DNA from: Ophthalmolycus amberensis
Taxonomy: Eukaryota > Chordata > Actinopteri > Perciformes > Zoarcidae
Assembly: GCA_024529925.1 (NCBI GenBank)
Contig: JAFEUB010000722.1
Coordinates: 124,001 to 188,000, forward strand
Length of the DNA: 64,000 nucleotides
Reading direction: 5' to 3'
Of this stretch, positions 11,933 to 23,061 are shown piece by piece. The notes under the pieces are model-generated. The model saw only the letters and a list, made by a program, of their open reading frames with translations, searched no databases and was not told the DNA's origin. Every line of letters starts with the position of its first letter. Within the stretch, counting starts at the first letter, position 1. The translations under genes and the position numbers were made by a program.

Positions 11933-13069
11933 GGGAAACACTACTTTTGACTCTTACAGTAATTAATGACTTAGCTGATTAGGATCCAGTCTCTTAATGT
12001 AAACAAATCGCATGAAGAAACCAAAATAAAAAATCCATTTAATTTAACAAAGGTAATGTTTCTTCATTATCATGAAAATGGGCACCGCAGTTTACTTTAA
12101 GGATCAAATGTGTATTAATATGCGTCAGAAAGTAGTTCCTAACAAATGCATTGTTTACTTTGTGTGACATTTCCTAAAAATCTGCAGGCTGTTGTAGAAA
12201 GTTTATTAAAAATGTATATTTGTTACTCGTCTTTAAAGGTTTACGTCTTCAGTTTGGAACCTTTGGACGTGGGGCTGGGAATTTGAAAGCATAATCGATG
12301 GACTAATGCATTCTTTGCTTTGGTGTTTTGGGGGATGACAGAAAGAAAAATGTCGAAAAACAACAACCTTGTCCTTAGTTAAAGTAATTCGGTATGACAC
12401 ATAGCTATCGATTCAACCCCCAAACATGATACGAATTAGTTATAGTTATAAGTTAGCTCCACCGTGACCAGCTACAACATTATAATGCCTACATGTTAAT
12501 GCTTCCATAATTATTATCCAATATTATAATACAGTAGACACTGTATGAACTCCATTATTTAAGTACTTTTATTGTTGGAACAGAGGAAACATTTTTACAG
12601 TATAAGAAACGTATTTAAATTGTGGTATTACGTCTTCCACTACTTCTGATGCAGCTGCAGAAAGAGCGGGGATAGATAAAGTGAGAGAGGACACAGGAGA
12701 GCTATAGGTACAGAATGAAAAGTAATGGAGCGGACATGTAGAGCAGCAGAAAAAGAAAAAAAGATGGGGGATGGAAAAGAAAAGAGCTATGAGGCACCAA
12801 AAGCATGTAAAGGAAAGAAGATAAGAGCAGCACTGGTGGGGGCGAGAAGCCTGAGAGCAAAAGGGAAGCGCTGTAGGCACACGCCAAGAAGAGGACACGT
12901 AGAGACAAAAAGAGAAGCGGAGAGATGGAGAGAGGGAGAGGGAGAATCAACTCTTTCCCCTCTAATGGGTGAGTGAACATTGGGAACAGTCAGCTGAGGC
13001 CGTGTCAAGAGGAAAAAGAACCTAAACAAGAGCAGAGCTTTACATGCACAGTTCGGGCCGCCGCCGCCG

Positions 13070-13740
13070 CCCCACCACCGTAGACAGCCGGCGCACTAAT
13101 GGACAGCAAGCAGAGCAGTGAGAAAAGATAGAGCAGGTACAAAAGAGACGTTTCATCTGAATAGGAAATAATTTAAAAATAAAACGTCCCTTGATGCTCT
13201 TTACTGTACGTTCTAGCGTAGCTGGATTCAGTGATGGAGTCGGCTGGCTCGCTATCTGATGAATTGCACACAGAGCAGGAAGAAGAAACACACACGGGAG
13301 ATGCTTTTGATTAAAAAAAACCTCAAAACTCATTTAGGGTAACTTACTGCTGCGGCTGTAGCTTTGTTTAATAGATGGCAGGCAGTGAGGAGAGGGAAAG
13401 TTACATCAAAGTGCTGTGCGGTGATAGAAATGCATTAGATATAAGCACTGCCCTGATGTTTGGAATTTCAAAGCTTCGCCATTTTTGCTTCCTATCCTGA
13501 GATCTTGGTGTGTGTTTTTTTTAATTACTTTTGACGGTGTTTTTCTGCTGAGGAGAGCGGGTGACCGTGGCTGATTCTATTCAATAAAGCAAATGACACG
13601 TGCACTACAAGCGCCTAGTTTCTCTGTTTAATGGACAGCGAAGCGAGGAGAGACAGAAGTGGGAGGACGCGTCTCCAAGCCAATTTTGTGTTTTCACCGG
13701 CTGTTAGTGCTCACTTCAATGGACAGGGAGGCAGGGGGGA
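13070..13740. repeat. Local degenerate repeat, left group of copies
   Basis: Four similar motifs occur here. Near 13098: taatggacagcaagcagagc. Near 13369: ttaatagatggcaggcagtg. Near 13628: ttaatggacagcgaagcgag. Near 13718: aatggacagggaggcagggg. Three are followed by gaggaga-type purine sequence. Between the last two lies gtctccaagccaattttgtg, which has a close relative near 16117. Class unknown. Confidence 0.5.
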
Positions 13741-15865
13741 CTGCAAAGGGTGGATTTTTTAGAGTCCTGCAATAAGAAATGTATTAAAAGTAGCAGAAAT
13801 CTGGCAGTAGGGTTCCATGATTTCAACCTGATAGTGGCGTTTGTCTTGATTATTTTGTGCAACCAAAGGTCATTTTTAAACACACATCTGCCTTGCTGCA
13901 AACTGTGTCTTAAGATATTGGAAAATGCCTGAAATAAGGAATAGCATTCGGAACAAGTGGGATTAACTTGTAACTCATAAACCCAGCTTGGAGGCATGTT
14001 ATAAATAGATGAAATGACTTAAAACTATAATAGAAAGTCAGTGGTAAAAGCTTTTAATCCAACTTGAGTCTAAACTTGATCAGAGTCCTCTTAAGGAAGT
14101 CCAAGTCAAGGGTTCATAAGTGAAATCAAATCATGCACGTGTTTCGTGTCTCAGGTTGTTTGTGTTGTTTTGCAGATTTCTGCTGCAAAAGGAAAGAACA
14201 GGTGTTTAAAACCTGCACAAACATTAATGTTGTAGTCCAGATGTTACCAGGAGCGCCAAATGTCATTCTTTAGTTGACACCATGTGTCCATCTTTTTTAA
14301 GTGGCAACAAAAGACACGATTATGGCAAAAATGTACTCCCGGTCATCCCACTCTCTATGTATTGTGTGCAGTATTTATATGTGGAATACTACCTGGCCCA
14401 AGGTTCTTTTTTTTTGGTAACCTGATTAAATACGTTAATTTAGCAACATGCATCAATTAAGCAGAATATTAGTTGAAATTCAAAGTCTTAAAAGTATATT
14501 TTGGTAAAGGGTCTTTTCACCTCAAGATTAGATGATAAATGTCTGTTCATAATGTGCTTAAATGATGCATATTCCCATATTCCCAACCAAAGTTACCACA
14601 AAGCATTTCTTTTCAACCTGTGCGCCTTGCCTGAATGATAATCCGGCCTCGGGGCTGCCAGATGTGTATTACCACTGCATATGTTTAGAACTATCGTGAA
14701 TTGTATCATAGTTACTGACACACAATGATAAATGCACATCGTTTAGAATGGTTGCAATATATTTACAAGAACCTGCAACAAATGTTTTACATGGTTAACA
14801 GCGGCATAATTAGTTGGGCAACATAAACCTGCATCTCCGCTTTTGTTGTTAAATATTTGTTCATGCTGTCAGTCAGTCAATCTCAAGTAAATGATGCTTC
14901 ACAGCAACAGACAAGTCCCAGTCGAGTTTCCAGTCCTTAAAGTGTGACTTCACCCTCGGGTCTGAGCCTATAGGTCCACCCGAGGCATCATTTTGAAAAA
15001 AGGCAAAAGAAAGTGGGCAAGGGGCCGAGAGATGTAACTGTGCACTTCCATGTGACGAAAGCCTCGCTGTTGGCCACCGGCCCGCTGCTCTGCTCCTTTT
15101 CTGTAAGCAGTGTAACGTTGGCATGAAAACATGGTGGGATTAACACACTAGTGTCAGCTAGCTAACCAGTCGGCCGCTAAATGAGGAAAAAATTGATATA
15201 TTAATGCTTCATCTACACACACTTGTTACAGTGTAGGAAAGCAAATCGCCAGATAATCAGTCATTAACACAGATTTTATAATGCGCCGATAGCTTAACAT
15301 CCAGTGCACGGAAAGGAGAGAACAGGCTTAGCCTGTGCTGTGATTGTAATACTACACATTGGTAATGGAAAAAGTAAAAAGGATATATGCTGTGGGGTAG
15401 AGGCGAGGAGGGGGATCTGCTTAGTGGGCGTTCAAATGATTTTATTTCATGATGTAGATTAGTTTCAAACGATCGACTCCATCTGGGAATTGGCCTTGCA
15501 CGATAAGGGCTGATTTAAAAAAAGTGAAATGCTGATTTTTATTATTTGGTAAGAAGTGTAGAAGTAGCTTAACAAACCTGTTCAAGGTGTAGTTATTTTT
15601 TAAGTCTTGATCAAGCCCAAGTCTCTCCAGACCACCAGTCTGCCAGCCAGCATATCAGAAAATACTCTTATACCAACTACACCTTGCAGCATCCACGACC
15701 TGAGATTAAATCCAAACAATCGATTCCTCTTGGAAGTAAGGAGCACAATGCGGCCAAAACCGTGATGTCAACAACAACAAACATCTCAACTGTTTGTGTT
15801 CCTGGCAGGAAGCAGGGGGGAGAAAAGAGCGAAATATCCATGTAGGGATGCATCGAAGAGCAGAA

Positions 15866-16200
15866 AAAAAGTGTCTCCCCCCCCGCTAGTTTAGAGTTCC
15901 CTTGTCAATGTAACTAAATAGCCCTCTATGTAATGGATGGCAAACAGAGGGGAGAACGGAAAAAGAGGACACGTTGAAATAGGGCTGGATATTGAAAAAT
16001 GATACCTTGTACTGCGCCGCTCGCTCTACAGCAGCTCTCTGTATCAGGGAACGTAAGCAGACGTGGTGAGAGAGAAACAGAAGGATACACACCGCAGATG
16101 CTTGGAGAAAAAAAAAGTGTCTCCAAGTCAATTTAGTGTTCCCATGCCACTGTAACTAAATAGCTCTCTATTTTATTGACCCAAAAAAAGGGGAAGGATA
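15866..16200. repeat. Local degenerate repeat, right group (two diverged copies)
   Basis: Two diverged copies about 240 bp apart. The first has aaaaaaagtgtctcc, then agttccc, then aatgtaactaaatagccctc and taatggatgg (15866-15940). The second has aaaaaaagtgtctccaag, tagtgttccc, then actgtaactaaatagctctc and tattgac (16108-16180). Both are followed by purine-rich gggga/gagagaaa sequence. They resemble the copies at 13.6-13.7 kb. Confidence 0.65.
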
Positions 16201-17954
16201 GAAGAGAGAAACAGAGCGATGCAAGAGTGATGAGTCGAATGAAAAAGGAGTCGCTGGAGACGTAGGAATCCTCTCAACTTCATTTGTGATCTCTGGTATT
16301 TACTGCCGCTATCAGATGTGGATTAGAGGCAGATCACAGAGGCAAGTCGTTTTATCTCATCCACTCACAGAGTATTATTCAATCATCACTGTCCTGGAGA
16401 CACTGCTTCTATCTTTCCAGTTTGACACTTTCCGACGACTAATTAGGTTGTTTAAAACAGCGCGTCATGTTCAATATATCGTCACGTCTAGTTTTTTTTG
16501 TAAGTATTAGCCATATATTTCACTTCAATGTCAGTATGTGGGTAGCTGGTGTCTCGCACTAGACGAGGAGAGCGATGACAGTGTTGGAAATGTGATGCTT
16601 TATGTGTGTAGATGTTCAACTAGTGATCAGAGAAGAAATATGTGGGAGTTGTAACTGTTTTTTAACACTCGTCTCTCATTAGAAACTGAAATGTGCAATT
16701 TGTTTTGCCTTTCCAATGCATTTACCAAACAGAAATCATTTTTAACATGTACACGGAAGTTACTGCATGACTGTGCAGACAAGTATTGTGATGCATTCAC
16801 ATCAAAGCGGGAAAGATGGGTGTTCACATCCTCGGACATCTGACAGCACTTTATTTTACAGGTTTGTAATTTCTAAATGTCCAATCAAGGAGTGTCCTGG
16901 AAAAAACCGATGCGATATTCTACCAATTATAGAGATTGGTGTTTATAGTATTCATTCACTCTTCATTTCATATTCTGAACATAACTCTTCATGTATGCTT
17001 CCCTGTAAACAAGTTCCACAAAGTTGTGCATGTTTAACTGACTAGAAAAATTAAGCAATGAATGAATTGTACCGGTTAACCACCGTCTCTAGTTCCCCAG
17101 CAGTACAACTGTGTACTGCTTCGTTCATTCCAGAAATAACGGACCCTGCATTACTGTTTGCAGAGTTGGTTGTGTGAGAACCACATTTATAAAATTAGCA
17201 TTTAAACACCTTGGCCTTGGCTGATGTAACCGATTGTGTTTGTTTGCTTTTTCAGGCACAATCAACTCCGTCTCTTAGAAATGATAGTTACACGACTCAT
17301 TTGTTTGACCAATTATCTTCTGAGGAGAAACAATCACGCTTTAATGTAAATAAAGTGCTGTGAGCGCCTAGAAAGAGCCAGAAAACAAACTTAAATCATG
17401 CTTTAGTTTCTACTAACGTTACATTCTTTTATGTGGCATTACATTCCTTTCAACGACATATTTGTTATATATAAATGTAATTTCATAGGAGACTAAAAGA
17501 CTTAATTAATTATTATTCTTTATTATTTTGAAGTGTAACAATTTGAACTCTATAGTGTTATATATTTATTTCCAGGAAATTTACTAGGAAATTATTGGAT
17601 TTGTAAAACAAACCTATACATAACATGACACTACATCCCTTTAATTAGCATTTTATTACGTTGAACAAAAGGGATGTTGATGGGACGTCGATGCCAGTAG
17701 TGTATGGGATCCACTGGCACAGGAGCTGTCCTGTTTACCCACACATTTAGAAAAGTTGGTGTGTTTTTTAGTTTTTTTTAGAGGGAATCTGGGCTCTGCA
17801 GGACTGTCTGATGTAGTTACTCTAGTATGGAATCAATAAAGCAAAACAAAACATTCACTCTATGATTATATTAGAGATCACTATAGCACATCTGCAGTGC
17901 AGCAAGGTTACCAAGTTCAAACCAGCCTGATCCTGTCAGTCTTTGCTCCTCATA

Positions 17955-17956
<2 letters not shown>

Positions 17957-17998
<42 letters not shown>

Positions 17999-18019
17999 CA
18001 TACACACACACACACACAA
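17957..18019. repeat. (GT)n followed by (CA)n, inverted microsatellite pair
   Basis: About 20 GT units (17957-17997), then gacata, then about 9 CA units (to 18018). The two halves are complementary and could fold as a hairpin in single-stranded DNA or RNA. Confidence 0.9.
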
Positions 18020-18384
18020 GAAGAAGTGTAGGAACATTTATCAATGAAAGTACTCACAGGAGAACATAACGCGTTGGTTTGGGAGCGATGTGGTGTGAGA
18101 TAAATGGAGGAGGTGCGAGGAAGGAGGGGGAAACAGGGTAGCGAAGCGAAGCTCAGACAACAGAGGAAGAACAATCCATGCATCCCTCCACTGGGACCCA
18201 CAACTCCAGGCTTCCTCCAGACCTTCAAGTCAGAGCCGTCTACCACTACAGAGCAAACACTGTAGCACACACACACACGCTACTCCTACCTCTGTCTCTC
18301 GACACCCAGAACAGCTGTCAGCTACCTCTGGACCCCTCTGGAGGGGAGTGTGTGTATGTACTTTAACTACATGTCCTGCATTTA

Positions 18385-18386
<2 letters not shown>

Positions 18387-18438
<52 letters not shown>
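18387..18438. repeat. (GT)n microsatellite
   Basis: About 26 uninterrupted units. Confidence 0.95.
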
Positions 18439-18441
<3 letters not shown>

Positions 18442-19157
18442 GGCATTTGTTAGTCTGTGTGTGGGTTTGTGGGTATCTGAAGTTAGGAGACTAACTGTTT
18501 ATTTATTTTAAATCCCAGGTTGTTCTGTGTTTATTTTGAACTTCGAAAGGGACAGAAAGTTGTTGTTTTTTTAAAGGCACTAAAAGCAAAATTGAGTTTA
18601 AAATTAGATTTTAAAAATAGCTTTTGCTTTCTAATATTGTTTCCTTACATATTTTTCCCATTTTTCTATTCACTTTATATTTCGAGAAGCATTTCCTGAG
18701 CTGTGCCTGTCAAAACGGACCGTGGTTTAAAGAAACTATAGCTTTGGGGTGCACGGAGACACAAAATCCAATTTTGTAGACTAATTGTTTAATTGTTTTA
18801 ATCAACAGAGGTTCTCCACAAAGAATCATCCAAACTCACCATTTTAAATCTTGTGTTTCGCAGAGATGTGCTTATAACTTTCTGAGAAATAAGTCATCCA
18901 GCATGAAAAAGCATGATGATGATGAATCGACAAAAGAAATCTTCGTCGACTAAGACAAAAATGACCAATAAGTCGACTAATCAACTAAGAGGGGGCAGCC
19001 TTAAAATAAACTTTAAAATAAAAATAAAAAAAACAGATATTTTGGGGTGAAAAATATGAGCCATTGGTGTTTAAAATGCAGGTGGGAGTCTCTGTATTTC
19101 TGTGTATGTGTGTTTCATTACCTCTCTTCAGCAGAGCATGCAAATGTCTGTTGCAAA

Positions 19158-19190
<33 letters not shown>

Positions 19191-19437
19191 CACACAAGTG
19201 TGTGTATATACATCCCAAGTAAAAAGGCTGGTTAACAAGGCATTAGGTTTTACTGTGCTTTCTGTCACTTTGAGTCTTATTAGAGGCTGTTGTAGCTCTG
19301 CTAAACTAAATCGATCCACAATAGCGACTGCCTAACATGTGCATGCACACACAAACACATTTACGCTGCCAGAGAAATTGCCCAGTCAGCGACAATGTCC
19401 AATCAAGAGCTGTTTAAGAAGATAGAGAGAACTGTTA

Positions 19438-19473
<36 letters not shown>

Positions 19474-19681
19474 CAAGGCAAGGCAAGGCAAGTTTATTTG
19501 TATTGCACATTTCAACAACAAGGTAATTCAAAGTGCTTCACATCAAACCATTAAAAGCATCAAAACATAAGGCAAAAGAAAAGGAGATTTCAAAAACAAT
19601 TAAAAAACAGTGTAAGAAATAAAATGCAGTAGTAAAATGCAGAAATGCAGGAAATTGATTAATATATTAATTGAACGTGGT

Positions 19682-21925
19682 TCAATTAAAGGCAGCAGCA
19701 AACAGAAAGGTCTTCAATCTTGATTTAAATGAGCTGAGGGTCTCAGCAGACCTGCAGCTTTCTGGGACTTTGTTCCAGATATGTGGAGCAGAAAAACTGA
19801 ACGCTGCTTCTCCATGTTTAGTTCTGACTCTGGGAACAGAAAGTAGACCGGTCCCAGACGACCTGAGGGGTCGGGATGGTTCATAAGGTAGCAGCAGATC
19901 AGAGATGTATTTTGGCCCTAAACCATTCAGTGCTTTGTAAACCAACAGCAGGATTTTAAAGTCAATTCTTTGTTGGACAGGAAGCCAGTGCAAAGACCTC
20001 AGAACTGGAGTGATGTGGTCCACCCTCCTGGTCTTAGTGAGGACTCGAGCTGCAGCGTTCTGAATCAGCTGCAGCTTTCTGACGGATTTTTTACAGAGAC
20101 CTGTAAACACACCGTTACAGTAGTCCAGTCTGCTGAAGATAAATGCGTGGACAAGTTTTGCCAAATCCTGTTGAGACATAAGTCCTCTAATCCTTGATAT
20201 ATTCTTCAGGTGATAGTAGGCTGATTTTGTAATTGTCTTGATATGGCTGTTCAGGTTGAGGTCTGAATCCATAACTACACCTAGATTTCTGGCTTGGTTT
20301 GTGGGTTTTAACATCAGTGACTGAAGCTGAGCTGTGATTTTCAATTGTTCGTCCTTGGTACCAAAAACAATTACTTCTGTTTTAATCTGTTTTACTTTGT
20401 TTAATTGAAGAAAATTCTGGCACATCCAGTTGTTGATTTGTTCAATGCAGTTACCCAGCCCTTGTATGGGATTATAGTCCCCTGGTGACATAGTTATGTA
20501 GATTTGTGTGTCGTCTGCATAATTATGATAACACACTTTGTTGTTTTCCATAATCTGAGCTAGTGGAAGCATGTAGATGTTGAACAGAGGAGGCCCCAGT
20601 ATTGAACCTTGGGGAACACCACATGTCATTTTAGTCAGCTCTGATGTGTAATCAGCTACAGACACAAAGTATTCTCGGCCCTTCAAGTAGGATTCAAACC
20701 AGTTAAGTGCTGTGCCAGAGAGTCCCACCCAGATTTTTAGTCTTTCTAGGAGTATGTCATGGTCGACCGTGTCGAATGCAGCACTGAGATCTAGTAACAC
20801 TAAGACTGAACTTCTGCCATTGTCTATGTTTAAGTGGATGTCGTTGAAAACCTTAACAAGAGCAGTTTCAGTGCTGTGGTGCTGTCGAAAGCCTGACTGG
20901 AAAACATCAAAGCAGTTATTTACGGCCAAGAAGTCGGTCAGCTGTTGGAAAACCGCTTTTTCAATTATTTTACTTAAAAATGGGAGGTTTGATATTGGCC
21001 TATAATTTTTCATCGTTGCGGTGTCTAAACTAGCTTTCTTTAGGAGTGGTTTAATAACTGCAGTTTTTAGGGCTTGTGGGAAGACACCTGAGAGAAGGGA
21101 TGTGTTTACAATTTGTAAAAGATCAGTGGTCATGCAGTTTGAAATATTTTTGAAAAAGTGTGTCGGTAGAATATCCAAGCAGCAGGAGGATGACTTCAGA
21201 TGTTGTATAATGTCTTCTAGGCTTCCACGGTCGATTGAATGAAATTGTGTCATGATATTTGAATGGATGTTATTCAGAGATCGGGACAACACATATCCTG
21301 TGGTTGATGTGGAGGCACTGACTGCTTGTCTAATTTTCTGAATTTTGTCAGTAAAAAAGGAGGCAAATTGATTGCATGCCCAGGTGGATTGGAGTTCAGC
21401 AGCTACCGACACTGGAGGGTTTGTTAGCCTGTCGACGGTAGCAAATAAGGCGCGTGTATTGTTCTTGTTTTTGGTTATGATGTCAGAGAAGAATGACTGC
21501 CTTGCATTTCTAAGTTCCAAATTATAATTGCGAAGTCTCTCTTTATAGATGTCACAGTGAACCTGGAGATTAGTTTTTCGCCACCTGCGCTCAGCTTTCC
21601 GACACTCTCGTTTCTCTATTTTGACCAGCGTAGCATTTCTCCAAGGAGATCTTTGCTTACCCGAGACAACCTTCACTTTAGTGGGTGCAATGGCATCAAT
21701 AATATTATTAACTTTAAAATTGAAGCCATCTACAAGCTCATTGACTGAGAGGCAAGAGAGGGCTGGTATGGAGGAGAACTTCTGAATAAATAGTTCACTG
21801 GTGTTTTCAGAGATGTAACACTTTGTCACAACCTTGGTTTGGACATTTGTGTGCAAGGAGATTGCACTCTCAAAGAAAACACAGAAATGATCAGAGAGTG
21901 CAACATCAGTCACATCTTGTTTCAC
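19682..21925 (-). CDS. L2-type LINE reverse transcriptase frame (747 codons, open)
   Basis: The frame begins just upstream of VTDVALSDHFCVFF, the C-terminal motif of the APE endonuclease (SDH). A linker follows, then the RT domain: NYRPISNLPFLSKIIEK (around residue 305), LLDLSAAFDTVDH with the first catalytic Asp (about 380), CGVPQGSILGP (about 435) and YADDTQIYI with the catalytic DD pair (about 470). After it come the thumb and the C-terminal part with RLDYCNG, the LQLIQNAAARVLT region and LHWLPVQQRIDFK, typical of the L2/CR1 group. It would copy its own RNA by target-primed reverse transcription. No stop or frameshift is seen over 747 codons. The first Met is a product of the deletion upstream, not the native start. 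Confidence 0.9.
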   Translation of the reverse strand: MKQDVTDVALSDHFCVFFESAISLHTNVQTKVVTKCYISENTSELFIQKFSSIPALSCLSVNELVDGFNFKVNNIIDAIAPTKVKVVSGKQRSPWRNATLVKIEKRECRKAERRWRKTNLQVHCDIYKERLRNYNLELRNARQSFFSDIITKNKNNTRALFATVDRLTNPPVSVAAELQSTWACNQFASFFTDKIQKIRQAVSASTSTTGYVLSRSLNNIHSNIMTQFHSIDRGSLEDIIQHLKSSSCCLDILPTHFFKNISNCMTTDLLQIVNTSLLSGVFPQALKTAVIKPLLKKASLDTATMKNYRPISNLPFLSKIIEKAVFQQLTDFLAVNNCFDVFQSGFRQHHSTETALVKVFNDIHLNIDNGRSSVLVLLDLSAAFDTVDHDILLERLKIWVGLSGTALNWFESYLKGREYFVSVADYTSELTKMTCGVPQGSILGPPLFNIYMLPLAQIMENNKVCYHNYADDTQIYITMSPGDYNPIQGLGNCIEQINNWMCQNFLQLNKVKQIKTEVIVFGTKDEQLKITAQLQSLMLKPTNQARNLGVVMDSDLNLNSHIKTITKSAYYHLKNISRIRGLMSQQDLAKLVHAFIFSRLDYCNGVFTGLCKKSVRKLQLIQNAAARVLTKTRRVDHITPVLRSLHWLPVQQRIDFKILLLVYKALNGLGPKYISDLLLPYEPSRPLRSSGTGLLSVPRVRTKHGEAAFSFSAPHIWNKVPESCRSAETLSSFKSRLKTFLFAAAFN

Positions 21926-22322
21926 TCATGAAACTGAAGTTGTGAGGTGTTGATTCAATAAGAACAGCTGCACTGTTATCTTGATTTAACCATGTTTCAG
22001 TTAAAAACAAAATGTCCAGTTTGTGCCTAACAATAAAATCATTGATTAAAAATGTTTTTCCTGACAGAGACCTGACATTTAATAAAGCTAAGTTTAATGT
22101 GGTTAAAGCTTTCTTTGCCCAATTTATTTGGACAGGCTGACGAGGAATGTATGCTAAGTTTGATAAGTTTGCATGTTTACTATTGTTTCTTCGCAGCCTC
22201 ACCTTTCTTTTTCTATAAACTTGCAAGACAGGAATTGAAACGGCTAGCTGCATAGAGAGAGTGTGTGCGAGTGTGTGCGAGTGTGTGCGTGCGAGCGCTG
22301 CTTTGGAGAACAAGAAAAGCAT
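21906..22322 (-). pseudogene. L2-type LINE endonuclease, N-terminal fragment
   Basis: The frame contains LTTLNLALLNVRSLSGKTFL and then HKLDILFLTETWLNQD. This is the first third of an APE-type endonuclease, with the Asn of NVRSL and the Glu of TETW that bind metal. It breaks off after STPHNFSFMSETR. The following frame starts directly with the final SDH motif, so roughly the central 100-140 residues (including the usual YRPP and GDFN motifs) are deleted and the join is out of frame. Confidence 0.8.
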
Positions 22323-22409
22323 TTAAAAAGGTGTTGCTCCTGTTAACAAATGGGGCTGCTTGAATTCACATGTTGCAAATTCATCAATAACCTTTTAGTG
22401 TAGCTGCCA

Positions 22410-22442
<33 letters not shown>

Positions 22443-22582
22443 CATTATATACATTACCTCAAAAATACACTTACATCTTTCTTAAAATATATATACTTTT
22501 GTAAGCATAATTTTGTAAAAAAAACACGTTTAGCCAAACACCAAAACACTTGCAACAAAACACTCGCAGTTGCTCGTTTATA

Positions 22583-22808
22583 GAGTCTAATGAAACAGTC
22601 CTGCAATAAATCTGACCCTCATGAGGGTTATAAGGTTCAGTTTTTGTTGAAACGGTTTTAGAAAGGTTCAACTGTATGATTATTATTTTGGGGACTGCAG
22701 TTTTTGGTGCTGTTGATCTGTATTGTGTTCTACTGTCGGGTGTTCCCGTTAATTTGTCTTCCCCATTTATATCAATGAGGGGAGGCTAAATAAGAGAAAC
22801 ATCTCTGA
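22583..22808. repeat. Interspersed repeat, copy A (pairs with 46438-46566)
   Basis: Shares blocks with 46438-46566: gtcctg[c/t]aataaa, then catga[g/a]ggttata, then a block like catttatatcaatgagggga. Both end in ggcta/ggtagataa[g/c]agaaacat/c. Copy A is longer and has an extra centre. From recollection it is a common teleost repeat; its class is unknown. Confidence 0.6.
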
Positions 22809-23024
22809 GTGTATTTCATAAAATATTTGCAATAATTATGAAATAAGTTTCACGTATGAACAGCTAAGACTGGCTGACATGCAGCGTTCGTGTGCCGGCG
22901 GTGCAGAGTGCAATTAAAAATGCATACTCTGCTATTTATGGAGCGGAAATTTCAGTGTTATGCGAGGGCGGACCACAAGGTACTTTATAACCTGTCCCAC
23001 CATAATATCCCTGTGTGAGAGTGT

Positions 23025-23061
<37 letters not shown>

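Larger units (their letters stand above)
11933..19470. other. Non-coding intronic stretch with a local degenerate repeat family
   Basis: No gene recognised. It includes purine-rich sequence at 12650-12950, the 13.1-16.2 kb repeat units listed separately, AT-rich sequence at 14.2-14.8 and 17.4-17.7 kb, and (TG)n tracts at 17957-17997, 18387-18438, 19162-19190 and 19440-19470. Around 18730-19000 there is possible decayed MITE sequence ending near cgactaatcaactaagaggg. Confidence 0.45.
19471..22330 (-). mobile_element. L2-type LINE retrotransposon, minus strand
   Basis: A non-LTR retrotransposon running right to left. Its 3' end at 19471-19560 has short tandem repeats (aggcaaggcaaggcaag on +) followed by tttatttgtattgcacattt, the usual teleost L2 tail region. 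Two reading frames lie upstream: a partial APE-type endonuclease (21906-22322) and a long RT frame (19682-21925). An (TG)n tract directly abuts the 3' end. The 5' boundary is unclear; an 11-bp unit gagtgtgtgcg occurs three times at 22258-22292. The copy has lost the middle of its endonuclease, so it cannot be autonomous, though the RT frame is still open. Confidence 0.85.

Noticed and set aside
15981..16500. Possible hAT MITE starting tagggctggatattg
   Set aside because: No matching inverted end or target duplication was found downstream.
18730..19000. Possible hAT MITE ending in ctaagagggggcagcc
   Set aside because: Looks like a decayed element end, but the opposite end and the duplication could not be located.
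20712..21242. + frames inside the LINE
   Set aside because: Antisense shadows of the L2 reverse transcriptase.
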